Below are positions 1 through 12,800 of a stretch of 64,000 bases of DNA, one piece after another. Position 1 is the stretch's first letter, and each line of letters opens with the position of its first letter. The stretch is taken from the NCBI GenBank assembly GCA_963457665.1, contig OY735227.1:39194250-39258249 (forward strand). The letters are read 5' to 3'. The translations under genes were made by a program, and so were the position numbers. The notes under the pieces were generated by a model. It did not search any database. It saw only the letters and a list, made by a program, of their open reading frames with translations, and was not told the DNA's origin. The DNA is from Thysanoteuthis rhombus (lineage: Eukaryota > Mollusca > Cephalopoda > Oegopsida > Thysanoteuthidae).

Positions 1-960
1 ACATACACTTATGGCGGTGTTTAACTAACATAGATAGGCTCTTAAGTTATATAAAGGCACTAAAAAGTACACATCTTTTGAAAGTAAAACTAAATAGTAT
101 ACAAATCATGAATTGATGTAATCATAAAGTATTACAAGTATCTTCATCAGTTTGCAGACCATTAGCGCGTCGGTTTGATAGGTCGGATACAATGTTTTCT
201 GTTGATCATTGTGCTTAATCTTATAAAAACGTGCGTTTAATTTCATTATTGTTTGGTTTCTGACACGTATGTCGTTAAATTGTACCACCCAGTTGAAGAT
301 TATACTCTTTACCACCTATGTGTGACTTCTGGAGCATCCGTACGGTGGTTTAACACCGTTGAAAGTGTATGTATATTGGAGCAAAGATTACTGAAAAAAA
401 ATCTATTGAAAGCAATGGAGGAATCTAATTTTCTCCTTGAGACGATATATAATGTTTACCTGTGCCGTCAATTGATGACTTACTGGATTATTCGATAACC
501 CAAATGTTTTGATAGGGAGAAAGCATATTTGATTTTGTAATTCTATCACTTTTGAAATATTCGATATATCATCACTAGCTATTTACCTGTAAAGAAACAA
601 AAACATCACGGATATATCTGAATTTCTTTGATATGATTTTTTAAAAGGAAAGAATCTATATACAAGGCTTTTCAAGACAGCTTGAGGACGAGACTTCTCT
701 GAGTGGTAAAATTAAATGTGCCCCCGAATAAAGTGTTTCATCATTTGAAGCAAATTTTTCCTACAAACACATTTTTTCAAGATGCTTCATTTTTTGACTC
801 AGGTGGGGGTGGGGGAAGAGCGGTAAACACACGTTCACTCTTACCTGTGTAGCTAAAAAACTAACGAACGTAGTTTGAAGAATTTTTTAAAAGTATTGTT
901 AACCGTTACATGACATTTTGAAGTTCGATTTCTTTATGGACTGATCTCGTAGGTACATCC
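1..960. other. No supported feature
   Basis: AT-rich DNA. An 81-codon frame at 253-498 has no recognisable motif and no splice-supported context. Confidence 0.5.
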
Positions 961-1017
961 CTCTCTGCCCCCTCTCTCTCCCCCCCTCTCTCTCTAGATA
1001 TATATATATATTGAGAA

Positions 1018-1052
<35 letters not shown>

Positions 1053-1064
1053 GAGAGAGAGAGA
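961..1064. repeat. (CT)n-(TA)n-(GA)n compound microsatellite
   Basis: Pyrimidine run, short TA core, purine run. The outer parts are complementary and could form a hairpin. Confidence 0.9.
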
Positions 1065-1154
1065 AATACATCTAGACCTTCAATGAAAACATATACGGAT
1101 AAATAAGCCTTCCATACATTTTCACTCCTCAGTCTGTCTCACTCCCCATAGTTC

Positions 1155-1157
<3 letters not shown>

Positions 1158-1204
<47 letters not shown>
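1158..1204. repeat. (TA)n
   Basis: Pure TA array with no recognised SINE beside it. Confidence 0.93.
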
Positions 1205-1207
<3 letters not shown>

Positions 1208-1515
1208 GTATATGAAAGCATTCGAACAAACTGCATGATTTTTTTTATACAAATGAATTGATGTAAAAAGTCATGCTCTTAAGTATTATTATAATCTGTT
1301 TTTATTCCCAGAGATTGCAGAAATCATTTTGAAGGGATTGGGGCCCATATCAAATAATTGATTTGGCAAATATCTCTCATAGGAATGCCTTTTCTTGATC
1401 GATTCTAGATAAGATTTTAGAAGGAAAGAAAAAATGCTTTTTGTCATTCATTTGGATTTTGAACCAAAAACCATGACTGAATACATGCCTTGAAATCTTG
1501 ATTGCAGGAATGAAT

Positions 1516-1581
1516 AGTGCGTAATGTTTCCGATTTAAACTCTCAAAACCGATCCACACGCATACACACACAGACACACAG

Positions 1582-1627
<46 letters not shown>

Positions 1628-1676
1628 CGCTCAGTTGCTCAGTTTTGAGAGGTTGAAACAGAAACATTACGCACCA
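1516..1676. repeat. Inverted repeat flanking a CA/TA array
   Basis: AGTGCGTAATGTTTCCGATTTAAACTCTCAAAACC (1516-1550) and its imperfect reverse complement (1644-1676) enclose the microsatellite at 1563-1624. Confidence 0.7.

Positions 1677-1733
<57 letters not shown>
1563..1733. repeat. (CA)n/(TA)n and a second (TA)n
   Basis: CA/TA at 1563-1624 and TA at 1677-1733, separated by the right arm of the inverted repeat. Confidence 0.93.
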
Positions 1734-1735
<2 letters not shown>

Positions 1736-4264
1736 TTAGAGGCTGTAGTACATAAAATTGTCTATCCGTATTTCTGTAGAGTTCGAGCAATTTAAGTTGA
1801 AAGATCCATTATTTCCTATGGCGGGTAGGGGATATTTGCATTGGCAAAATCGTTACATTTAAGTGGATGAGTTCATTGTTATTGGCAGCGAAACAGAAAA
1901 ATCACACTGTTCATTATATAAGTAGTTAGTACTTTGTAATTATCAATTTTCCTAAATATTCCTTGCACAGTACTTTTCTTTAGTAGTGGTAGTGCCCTTA
2001 CGCTGGCTACGTTCACATATCACAAGTATCTCTGTCTCCGCTTGTTCTTAGAAGTTTGAAAAATGTGATATACCCTTGGGAATAACATGCATATGGCGTG
2101 GGTCACTCAGTTCATTATTAGACTTCTTGTTAAAATAACCAATTTTACCCAAAACCTGTCAACGCTTGCAAGATGTTTATTTTCGGGCTACACTTCCTGT
2201 CAATTCTGGAAAGGGGCTGATGTAATTCAGAAAAGAAAAATCCACAGAGAAACACACTATTCGGCCATTTCCAAATTGGAAATCTATTTTCGAAAAAGCC
2301 ATCTTTATGGACCACAAATCATTTCCCACTTCAGCACGTTTGGCAAATCTCCATCCAATAGTATTTCCTAGTAAGGTCGCTGAAAATCTAGCAATTGAAT
2401 AAATTGATTTATTTCTAGCGCGTCTCCTGTTAAAAATCCAAACCTAATTACCTGTCACCTGACTGCGATATGAATAGAGCATTCAATGTGCCTCTCTTCG
2501 TAGTTCTGTGTGATATTTTCCATTAAATGAACTTCTTACAAGTAGGAGAGATACTTGAATACATAGGAGCATTAATTCAATGTAGTGTATTGTCGGAGGG
2601 ACGATATATTGCTAGTGGCAAAAGTGTTCAAATCACTACTTTATAGAAGCATAGACGTTTTTGAGTAGCGAATGTTGCATAGAAGGGCGTACATTGCTTT
2701 TTATTTGATTGGCTGTTTGATATCGTACAAATATAGTCTGTATAGATTTGGGAGGAATGCTGACGAGCTGTGGTGTTAATCCAGGGTTCAAAATTTTATT
2801 CGTAGTTAGTTACATGCGGAAAAAGCAGGTGGATACTTTGATTTATATGTCATGAGATTTCTTCAACTATTTCAGAATCATAAACCCTCCAATCTTTAGT
2901 AGGAAAACAAATCCATCTGCGAATAAATATACATATTTTCAATTTATTTTCACCGATCTATGAACCCACGATAATTGAATAATATGGTATGTGTGTAGGA
3001 AGTTGATCAGAAGGGTTTTATTTTTGGATGTCTTAGTTCGGCAAATGGCAGTATCACACAACCAGTGAAGATCAAATTTGGTACACTAACGTTGATCTGC
3101 GAGACTAACATGATTGCCCTTGCTTTGATTGGAGCTAGAATTCAAAACATCCATGGAACTTTATAAGTTCTTTCTCGATTATAATTTTATGACCCAATAG
3201 GAGGATATGTTTGCGTTCACTTAGCTCTAATGTCATTGGAAAAAGGCATGAATCCATCTATTCTCTTCCAAGTTATCGATACATTGTAGGACAGACGGAG
3301 TTCTCTAAAGATGGCAGGCAACCAGTCTAGGCCACAGACAACTTAGGTAGTGTTGCGCCTTTAAAGTAAGTTACACATTGCAAAGCACGAAAAGAACGGT
3401 ATGAAACTAAAGCGCCCTCCTCCTACACTGGTCCTCTTCTTGGCCAGGGCTTGCTGCTGGACACACAGACAGACAGCAAGGGCAACATTGCATAACTCAC
3501 TCTGTTATAATTGGAACCAAATGCAAGTCATGGATACAGACCCTGCGGTGCACCACGGCTGGCGTACGACTCGAAACTGAAGCCATGGTCAAACATGATG
3601 ATTTTGAAGTGAACCTAGGCAGGCTCAGCCGAAATTCTATGTTTGTATCATTTTAATTAATCCTGTTATAAGAAAGTATCTTATATCAGATGTATACATG
3701 TGTTTTGCTTTTTGGTAAATGCTTTTAGATGAGCAGCTTATTCATTTTTTCCACATATATCTATAAAATTAAGACTTCAATAAAATATAACATGAAATTC
3801 AAAATTATGGTAAGACAATAAATTGTAAAGACAATCACATGCTACTAGCAAAACCCACGGCGTGTTATTGCTGACACATGTATCACAGATCTACCATTGC
3901 TGTCCTACACTTAGTGAGGATCAAACTCTCTACAGTAGTTACAACCAACACCCACTTATTTTTTCATAAAATCTTATCCGAGTCTGACTTGAAGCAACTA
4001 GTATATGGCACGCAATGAGAATTGAATTAGAATCAGCTTTAAGTATATGCAAAATCATTTTGTTAATCAGTGTAACCTGACGACGCAAGCAATCCGTGTT
4101 TGTGAAATAATTCGTTCAGAACCATGGTTTGCCTTAGGAAAAACGAGTAAAATGTCGCTTAACCAAGATATTAAGCCATTTAAGGAAGGTTCTTGGATAT
4201 AGTATAACAGAATATACACGTCAAAAATGAGAAAGTCGTTTTGTTTACGTATGAATCGACAGAA
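1734..4264. other. No supported feature
   Basis: AT-rich, apparently single-copy sequence. 3300-3620 is less AT-rich and could hold an old repeat, but I could not match it to anything in the window. Confidence 0.45.
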
Positions 4265-4520
4265 AAGAGCCTTTTTTATTGGGTAACATTTTAAAAAATA
4301 ATTCAAGTATCCTAATTTCAAGTTCTCTTATGTCTCAATTCAACTCAAGCTGTTTTAATGTATGATCAAACATGAAGTCATAAGAGTTTCTATAACGTAA
4401 TTTTGATTATGTCATAATAGGAAAGTAAATCTATCAACGAGATCATCTAATTTGAGCGCAAACAAACAAACAATGAAAATACAATAAACAGAAAAAATAC
4501 ATATAGGCTCATTATATGTT
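4265..4520 (+). repeat. Interspersed repeat family I, copy 1
   Basis: TTATTGGGTAACATTT, AAGTATCCTAATTTCAAGTT, CAACTCAAGCTGTTTTAATG, CATAAGAGTTTCTATAACG, TCATAATAGGAAAGTAAAT recur in the same order at 27.58 kb. Confidence 0.6.
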
Positions 4521-4848
4521 CAGATATGATGACCTGATTCTGTGTTTGGAGATCTGTGAAAATTTTCCATTTTCTCAGGTTTTGAGTTGGCGGAACCTGT
4601 TCCTGAATGACCCAAAAGCCAACGCAAGGTGAAGTGTGTGCACGGCTGACTCCATGCTTTAAACCAAGGGTTAAAATGCTGTACTTCACTGAAGTGCAGA
4701 TAAAACATGATTCACAGTTATAAGACGTACAGCAGTTTGAATGGTGTATAATATCAGGATATTTTTTTCCTTTCGGTCAAGATGATGAACAAAAATATTG
4801 AAACAAAATCATTGACAGTAGATATAACAAAACCATCTCTTTTATTGT

Positions 4849-5155
4849 TTGGACTATCCTCATCTTGGTTGTTTTCCATACAACGTTTCGGCCGTTGTAC
4901 TATATGGCCATCATCAGGTATCATCTGGTAGGTGTGGGGGAAGTAACGAATCGAACCCTTTATTTAACCGACGGGGGTATATTTACCGCATTCCCCTCTT
5001 AGCAGTAGTAGTATTTTCGAATTATTATTGTCTCACACTGGGATTGAACCTAGAACCATTAGATTACTTGCAGTAATTCTGTCTGTTTCTCTAACCACTA
5101 CGCCACGTGTCCATGAAACATTGTATGGAAAACAACCATGATGGAGATAGTCGAA
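4849..5155. mobile_element. 307-bp element with 41-bp terminal inverted repeats and a tRNA-like core
   Basis: The termini 4849-4889 and 5115-5155 are inverted copies matching at 36 of 41 bases (shared GGTTGTTTTCCATACAA). Inside, on the minus strand at 5112-5030, there is a tRNA-Cys-like segment with A box TGGCGTAGTGGTTAGAG and B box GGTTCAATCCC and a GCA anticodon loop, but only half the acceptor stem pairs. It could be a SINE captured by a foldback element. Confidence 0.68.
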
Positions 5156-5668
5156 CTATAATAGAGATAATAATAACACCTCATCTAAAAAAAAATTCAG
5201 AGAAACAATAACAAAACCAATTCAAATTGATTGAATATCAGGATTCCTAATGCCTCGTGAGGCCCCTGGTTTGCTATTGTGCATAGACAAATAAATTCAG
5301 CCTTCTTTAAATAAGCATTTGTGAATAAAAAAATCTTTCCAAGACAGTCATGCTGGTATGGAGTCACATGCACTTTACAGCAGGATATGTTGGAGAGAAA
5401 GAAAGAAAGAAAGAAAGAGGGAGAGAGGGAGATGGGAGGGGGTATCATAATCCACTTGTAAAAACATCCGGTGAAAATAGACTCTGGACACTCGAAAGGC
5501 CTATCTCTTCTGCCAGAACGTTGTGTCAATTTTGCAAACAACATTGATAAAAAATACACAAAAGCACTTTGTATGTGTAATGTGTAACTTGAATAGACGT
5601 TCGGAATACCATTGTTATCTTGAGACATAATATATAGGGATTTCGTTGACATAATCCTTTGTTCATAG

Positions 5669-5670
<2 letters not shown>

Positions 5671-5720
<50 letters not shown>
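5671..5720. repeat. (TA)n
   Basis: Pure TA array. The isoleucine/tyrosine peptides predicted here are artefacts. Confidence 0.93.
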
Positions 5721-5723
<3 letters not shown>

Positions 5724-6482
5724 GCGGGGTCTTTTGATCGCAAAGTATCATAGTGTTGTGTTCGAAAAGACATGTGTTTTGTATTCAGTAGGATGATGTG
5801 ACTGAATGAAAACTCATGTGATTGAATAAAAGCAGTACACGTTGCTAATCTTGTGGTGTGAGTATACGTCATGAGTGAGTGGCCTTTGTGCAGGATATGC
5901 ATTTAAACAGCCCTGTAAGCATTATCCGGGGAGGGACCCAGACATAAAAACACTGGGACTCACGAACAGACCTACGGACCAAGAAGGTTCCGCCTTTTCC
6001 CCGTCCAACGTTGGAAAGGTGCCGGGCGGGGGGAGGGGGATACTTAAACTACATTGTTAGAAAAACGAACGTCGTCCATCGTTTGATCATTCGTTCTTTC
6101 TTCATTCTTCAGAAATCTGATTAGTAATCCGATATCCTATCACTAAATTTGAAATATCATATAAACGTTTGAAGTCTGTAAGTGACGTATTTAACACGAA
6201 AGACTTTGACTTGGGTTAGGGCACAATGCATTTTGAATATCTACCTTGGACCTCACTGACTCATCCCAGTTTCCCTTCCATTTTCAGAAAGCAGTCTGCA
6301 AGTACTCTTTCGAGATTGCCATCATCTGTCTTTTCATGTCTCCCTTAATCTTGTATACGACTTTGTAATCTCCGTTTTAATGGCAATTTTAGCTTTGGAA
6401 GAAGCTAAATCCTCTCTGGTTTGTTGCCAAGTTACATCAAAGACGCACAATCGGTTCACGAAATAAGCGACAAGATTGGTTT

Positions 6483-6499
6483 ACACACACACATGCACA

Positions 6500-6587
<88 letters not shown>
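6483..6587. repeat. (CA)n(TA)n
   Basis: ACAC array passing into TA, then GTGTGTG, giving partial self-complementarity. Confidence 0.93.
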
Positions 6588-6589
<2 letters not shown>

Positions 6590-6726
6590 TGTGTGTTCGT
6601 GTTTGTATATGAAAAGTCTTCCTGTACAAATACCTTTATATATTTACTAAATGTATGATGACACTGAACATAACTGTCCCCGAAGAGCTTTATTTTGTCT
6701 GACACTCTTGAGAGGATGAGATGTCA

Positions 6727-6757
6727 GAAAATAATCCATGTAATCTGGATTATTTTC
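6727..6757. repeat. Perfect 12-bp hairpin
   Basis: GAAAATAATCCA, a 7-base loop, then TGGATTATTTTC. No gene lies next to it. Confidence 0.6.
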
Positions 6758-6844
6758 CGGTGTTTCATTCTCCATCATTCTGTAAATATATATTGGGATA
6801 TGTAATTGTTTCTGTTTATTACATATATATTGGATAACCACAGA

Positions 6845-6884
6845 AATATATATACATATGTATATATATGTATATATATATACA

Positions 6885-6915
<31 letters not shown>

Positions 6916-7012
6916 AGATAGATAGATAGATCGATAGATAGATAGATTGATAGATAAATAGAAAGATAAATAGATATGTGTGTGTGTGTGCGTGTGTGTG
7001 TGTGTGTGTGTG
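6845..7012. repeat. (TA)n/(GATA)n/(TG)n compound array
   Basis: TA with CATATG variants, then GATA tetranucleotides, then TG. Confidence 0.9.
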
Positions 7013-7162
7013 TAATCAATATATATATGGGGAAAAGACGTGGATCACTATAATTTCGCTTCACATCCTCTACTATAAAAAAAATCGTCTAATCTGAAAT
7101 AATTATAAAATGCCTTCATGCCTGATGCCGAAGTAACGTTTAATATAATAATTACATCCAAA

Positions 7163-7165
<3 letters not shown>

Positions 7166-7217
<52 letters not shown>
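7166..7217. repeat. (TA)n
   Basis: Pure TA array. Confidence 0.93.
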
Positions 7218-7220
<3 letters not shown>

Positions 7221-8399
7221 TTCCCCAACGTTAGGTACAATCAAATAAAATTCCTGTATCTAAAAGCATTAAGCATCCTTTGAAGCCTGTTGAAATCTCA
7301 ATTTCCAGAGAACATCTAAAGCAATTTCGTTGGGTTCCATCTCGAAGAATCGCTAAATGAAAGAATCCTTGCAAGCGTTTACGAACGCTGTCGCATTAAT
7401 CGAATTAAACGCAGATCCCAAATAGGAAACACCAAGAGAACGCACAACCAAGCAAAATCTATTCCCACAAAAACTAAATGAAAATCGATTCGCAAACAGT
7501 CACGATTCAGGGGAAGTAGATGTACAGAATCGTTGGATAGAATCTAAAGTTTGATCAAGTCTTTTTCAAACCCATGACCAGCGCTCCGATTAAATATCAT
7601 TGGAATATGTTGCCTACTTTAGGAATTATTGTATTCACGAATATACATGAAAAAAGGAAAAAAATATCTCTCAATAAAAAATAGATAATACCTGGATACG
7701 ACAAAAAACTTTAACCTATTTTCCTTCACTCTAGGACCGACCGTTCCAGAATATCTAACGTAATTCATTGGGAATCTTTGGAGATCTGATGTAGGCTTGT
7801 AGTTTCGATGCAGTCGAGGTATTTCTGGAAACTTCCTGGATTCAATAACTCTCTCAGTGGTTCATTGCTCACCTTCTCACAAACTGTCATTGAAATTCGT
7901 AGAAAACTTTCGAAGATATCGTCTGTTTGAACAGACACACAGAGAGGAGTGAATACACATATCACTTCCAACTTTGTAAAGAAATCGCAATTTAATTTCG
8001 GTCCAACTATAAGGAAAAAATCTTGAGACTTTCCTCTTTTAAAAAATGCATTCCGATCTATTTTTTTCCCTCCAAGATTTTTTCGTCGTCTCGTCTGTTA
8101 TACTAGTTCCTCTGCATACTTAATAACTACCTGCATCGATACACAATTCACGTATTCAATAGATTATGATTTTACTCTAGGTAAAATTTGCCTTAAATCC
8201 ACTTGTGCTACCGATCACAAAACGTGAACATAACCAGACTCGAAGGCAAATAACAACTAGAAACTCTGTTTGCAGAGAAAAATGACTTTCCCAAATTTGG
8301 TATTTTACCGTTCAAATTTCTTCATATATTTTCCATTCTTCAAAATATCATGTCGTTTTGAGTCCTATTAACAAAAAAAAATATTTTAAATGTATTTTA
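7218..8399. other. Unassigned DNA with a 68-codon minus-strand frame
   Basis: The frame 7971-7765 (minus) has ordinary protein-like composition (SFLRISMTVCEKVSNEPLRELL), unlike the microsatellite frames. No family was recognised. It may be an exon, a transposon scrap or chance. Confidence 0.3.
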
Positions 8400-8640
8400 T
8401 TACTTTCAAAGTTGCGCTAAAGTTATCTGGCAGTTCTAGTCAGTACTGTCGTCTGGATAATTTCAACTTTTCTTCAGATTTGGCAGGCTTCATCGGAACA
8501 GCTCCAAGTGCGCCGATGATGGTCAGAATTACTATAACTTTCACACTCCACATTTTTTCCAGTTTTTTGCAAAGCATTAATATTTCACAACTTTTCATTT
8601 CTTGAAATTTTTTACATTGTGGAATCAACTGTCTGACAGA
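8400..8640 (-). mobile_element. RLE-LINE C-terminal fragment
   Basis: The minus-strand frame 8628-8440 contains CEILMLCKKLEKMWSVKVIV and LTIIGALGAVP, matching the conserved block after the endonuclease of copy 1. It continues, with a frameshift, into the QTT-L--TAR end. No AAT array is seen beside it. Confidence 0.75.
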
Positions 8641-9179
8641 TCATCTTTTTCGTTCACGGTGGTGAGATTTGATCTTATCGCTTGGATGGAGAAGTCAGCT
8701 TGGATCTCAATGCCCAGAAGTACTTTATTTTTTTAAATCTTAGGACAGCCTTCGGCTTGTGCCGACAACACTTGTTTCCATGGTTGAACACGTCACTTAT
8801 GGTATTCCCAGTGATTGACTGTTCTTATTCTGATGTGTCTTTTTTTAAATATCCCTTTTGAGTAAACACACAGCATTTTACTCACTATACAGACTCAATT
8901 TTCCGCTAAAATATGTCTGTTTTCGATTTGATATTCATTGTTATCATCAGTTAATAACCATGAAAATAATTACTGCTATTAATGCTTTGCAAGATATATT
9001 TGAATCTCCATGGAACGATCTTTTGAGGAGGAAATGCTGTATTTCATTTCAGTTGGAGAGTTCTTAGTTTCAAATAGCAGGTGGTATTTTTATCAGCCAA
9101 ATTTTACACCTGAGTGAAAGAGTCCAGTGCTATGGACAGAAAAAGCATGATGACACCATGGTAAATTATAAGAGTAGAT

Positions 9180-10205
9180 ATTAACTTAGCAAGGCGTCAA
9201 ACAATCTATACCGAGAGATGCGATGAAGATCGAATCCACTAAAAACGCACAGCCCTGTTTAATGTTATACGGCGTGTTTCCTGAACTATTTCCATATTAT
9301 CAAATAACATAACAGTTTTGTATCAGATCATCGATCGCGGTAGATCTTATCAGAACACACATTAACTTAGCCAGGCTTGGTATCAAACAATTTATATTTG
9401 GAGATCAAATGGGGATAACCCTACTTATAAAGTGCAGCATTATTAGCTTGTTGATCATTTCTATATGACCTGCGTTCGTATCAATTTCTTTCATTTCATT
9501 CATTAACTCATAAGTTTTGTATGAGACCATTAATAGTGAAAGATCCATTGAGTATTAAACCCACGAACAAGTGCCAGCAAGATCAGCTTGTTGGTCATTC
9601 GTTTCCGACGTGCGTCCGGAACCAATTTCGTCATATCATCTATTCACGTAGAAATGTTGTATGAAAGCATAACGAGATAAATTGAACCCACTATTAACGG
9701 TCAGGACTTTCAGCTTACTGAACATTGCTATACGATGGATGTCCTGTAACAGATTTTATTTCCATAATATCTACACATTAATAGCTGTGGAAGAACAATA
9801 ATGGACATATTTTGATTGATATTGTTTTTGAAGAAATGATAAGTTCGTTTACTGAGGAGAGTGCGGAGTTGAAACTGGGGCTGATTATCGTATTCAGCAA
9901 CATTTTGATTCCATTGTGGAAGAGTTAAGTGTCATGAACAGCCAACAAAGAAAATTAATCTATTCATTATTAAATTAAGTACACCAACTTGGTATAAGTT
10001 GTTATCAGACAATCTAAACTGAGAGATCTGGTGTGGATCGAACCCGCCAACAAGGGTCAGTAAGATTAGTCTACTAGTCATTGATATACAACGTGCGTTC
10101 AAACCCACTTCTTTTCATATTTTCATTCACATATATTTGCTGTATCATTCCATTTATAGTGAGCATCTAATGTTTATCGAACTTACGATAAAAGGTCAGC
10201 ATATC
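9180..10205. repeat. Degenerate tandem array of tRNA-like units
   Basis: Five to six diverged units, 110-230 bp each. Recurring blocks are ATCGAA-CCAC, AA-GGTCAGCA, TCAGCTTGTTGGTCAT, GACGTGCGTTCG-A-C, TCATTCA and TTGTATGA. In reverse the best unit (10030-10105) reads GGCGGGTTCGATCC, a pol III B-box-like sequence. No open frame runs across it. Confidence 0.62.
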
Positions 10206-10639
10206 ATTCCATAATTTCTCACCAGACAGAGGTAGATGTAAAGAACTTGGCATTGCTTGGTTTAGTCTGACCAAGGTTTGTCCAGTGACCACGTCAAGTG
10301 CTGAAGAAAATTTTCTAGGAAGTTCTTACCCACACATCCATGTGCGTGGTGTCCCCACATTAGACTGACCTTGTGTTATATTCTGTTCTCCTGGGTGTTT
10401 GAATAAATAGCATGCTGAAAATCAATTTTGAAAGATCATTTCTGATCAGACTGACGCCTTCGTATTTGCCTTTTGTTTTCTTGACCAGAGGAATCGAGGT
10501 TAGCCATATGACCAAGACAAGTGTCCTTATGCTGCAATAGTTTTGAGGACTATAGAAAAGTTGCATATGAGGGTCATTGCATCAAACTGACCTTCTGCCA
10601 CATACTTTTCTTGTTGGGGTCTGGGTAAATAGGAGCTTG

Positions 10640-12300
10640 CTGATTATTTAAATATTTATTTGGACAAGTCCAAAATTAATTCTTGGCTTATGCTTTCAAA
10701 AGTGGTCGCTGGATTATGGTGGTACGATTCATGTACATGGCCGGGAACTGGTCGTCTGCATAGTTCCTAGTGTACGACTGTTGTTACCCAATCGTTCCTG
10801 TTATTGTACTTTTCATGGTTAGTTTGCTTGATTCGCAAGTTATGTTATCTATCGTCTTGTAACTTTCTCAACAGAGGTGTCGTTTGGGGGGGTTCTGTTG
10901 ATGTTTGACTTGATACAGTTTGTCGCGATGCATTTGTTTGTGGCTGTCATGATGACAGATTCTGTTTGTCTCTTCAGGCGTCCTTTGCTTATCCATGGCC
11001 ATGATCTTTCGTCTGCGATACCGTCAATATGTCTTTTCATTTTTTATTGGAGCCTTTTTTGTTCCCATTTTTCTCTCCTTGTTATCATTACTGCTTCGTA
11101 TGCTACCCTTATATTGTTCATCACCCTGCTTTGAGTGCTTTTCATGATATTCCCACTGCATACTTGCAAAGGCTTTCTGATTCAATTTTGTGTTTTTGGA
11201 CTCACTTTCTGTCCGGATGAGTTTTGTGTTACTTTTTTCTTCACTTACACTCTAGTTGTGTTATATCTGTGGTGTATGACACTGTGCATTGTTAGAAGCT
11301 TCGTAGACTAGTCTATTAATTAGAATTTATCCCTTGTCCATCCAAGGAAAAGTCCTGTGTTCATACCTTTTATCACATTTCTGCTCCTCATCTCAGTGTT
11401 TAATATTTTGTACATTCCCGACGGTATACGTTTTTTAAGAAATTTTCAACTTCATTTATCTTTGTTTGGTAGTGTAACATTCGAGAACCCCAGAGTATTT
11501 ACATCGGTCTTGTATGGTTACTGCTTTAATAGTTTTGTTAAGTCAAGTCTATTCCTCCAACCACCATATATTGCTCAAGATGTTGTTCATGTTTGTAGCC
11601 TTCAGTTTCATGTTCTATCTTCTTTTTTTTCCTTCAAAGTGTCCGGGAAAAATGTCTTTCGTTGTTCCAGAAAGTGTGCTTTTTTGTACATTGGGCGATA
11701 CTTTGTCTCTACTCTTGCCCCTAACCGTATTTTTTCCACTGTAGCTGGAATCCATTCTTCGCACATCTTGTATTCCGCGTGTAAAAGTCTGGCTCACGAT
11801 CTGTTCATGTGCAGCATGTTTTCAGCAACCATTCGTATCTCTGTAGTTTTTGGATCTGTTTTTTCAAAATCTCATTTCCCAAGCAGGTTTTATTTTTCCT
11901 GTTGTGTCAGGTTTCATCTCGTGTCGTAAAGATGTCTGTTATCTATTTTGAATCAGTGTAGATTGAGTTGAGCTCCGTTATGCTGTTACTTCCAATATGC
12001 TTGCGAAAGGCAATTCATAGGCCAAGTTAAATCTTTTACTTTTGTCCAATCCTCGCCCTAGAGAGGAGGGCAGTGGCTTTTTCTATTCTTGGATTGATTC
12101 TTTTGGGCTATTGTTCTTCTGTTGGGATGTCAACATCCTCTTCTCTTTTTTGATTTCTATTTTGGTTGAATTTCCTCTAACTCTGACGTTTATCTCATTA
12201 GTTTCTTTTAGGTGTTCTCCCGTGGTTGAGTAACGTTCTTCTCTTCCAATATTTTTAGTGGAACAAGCGAGACAGAGGACAGAGTTTCTTATGCAATGAT
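10640..12300 (-). mobile_element. RLE-type LINE remnant with the RT core deleted
   Basis: Read on the minus strand, 11930-11500 matches the N-terminal part of copy 1 (QCTKK-TF-NNE--F, cf. QYTQNRTFQNNEKKF). At about 11500 the alignment jumps to the region after the catalytic motifs: IQDRCKYSGVLECYTTK, RNVIKGMNT, FLGWT (11480-11340). It then runs through REKW...IDGIADERSWPW...LKRQTESVI (11070-10880) into the zinc-knuckle region. The segment containing motifs A, B and C is missing. Many frameshifts and stops show an old copy. 12300-11930 carries the weaker, most N-terminal match. Confidence 0.8.
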
Positions 12301-12424
12301 TTACGATCAAAGTTTTTACCTATTTGCACCAATAGCAACTCGAAAGCAATAACTGCAAGGGGGAGTATTTTCTGTATCAGAAATAATCAACCAAAACTAT
12401 CACTAAAAGTATCAACATAGATTT

Positions 12425-12800
12425 CTCATAGTTTCTTAGTCAGTCTGGCTGGCTATGTAAAGGCTACACCAATGGAACTATAAAGTTTAACCATTCACTC
12501 CTTATTATGTTTGAGAAACTTTTTTTTTCAATCCCCCACTAAGTTTATTCGGGGGGATCAGTTTACAATTAAAGTTTCTGCCAAATTGAACCCTCATTTT
12601 ATGTCAGCTTGTTGTTTTGAAAATTAAGATTTTTTAGTGATCACTGCCCAAGAAAGCAAGAAAAGTAACTTATTCATTGATCAGTCAGCTCTCCGATTTT
12701 TAATTGATCACCCACAACATTTCATACCGACAAAAACCATCGGTCGCATGACAGTTTACACTGAGTGACCAACCAAACTTGTTTCGTTGTTAAAATATAA
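12425..12800 (-). repeat. Interspersed repeat family F
   Basis: Reverse copy of the family best seen at 51085: TTAATTGATCACCCACAAC, GATCACTGCCCAAGAAAGCAAGAAAAGTAACTTATTCATTGATC, ending with the TGGCTGGCTATGT segment. It does not encode a recognisable protein. Confidence 0.68.

Noticed and set aside
5030..5112. Functional tRNA-Cys gene on the minus strand
   Set aside because: Only about four of seven acceptor pairs form, and it sits inside a repeat with inverted ends.
5663..5902. Tyrosine/isoleucine-repeat proteins over TA arrays (also near 1.6, 6.5, 38.4, 41.1, 45.9, 47.9 and 48.6 kb)
   Set aside because: They are translations of (TA)n and neighbouring CA, GA or TC arrays, with no start context or conserved flank.
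7765..7971. Minus-strand exon candidate
   Set aside because: The composition is protein-like, but there is no known domain, no clear splice framing and no neighbouring exon. Mentioned only as an unassigned stretch.
11357..11929. 190-codon plus-strand protein
   Set aside because: It is the antisense of the decayed RLE LINE, whose minus-strand reading matches copy 1.
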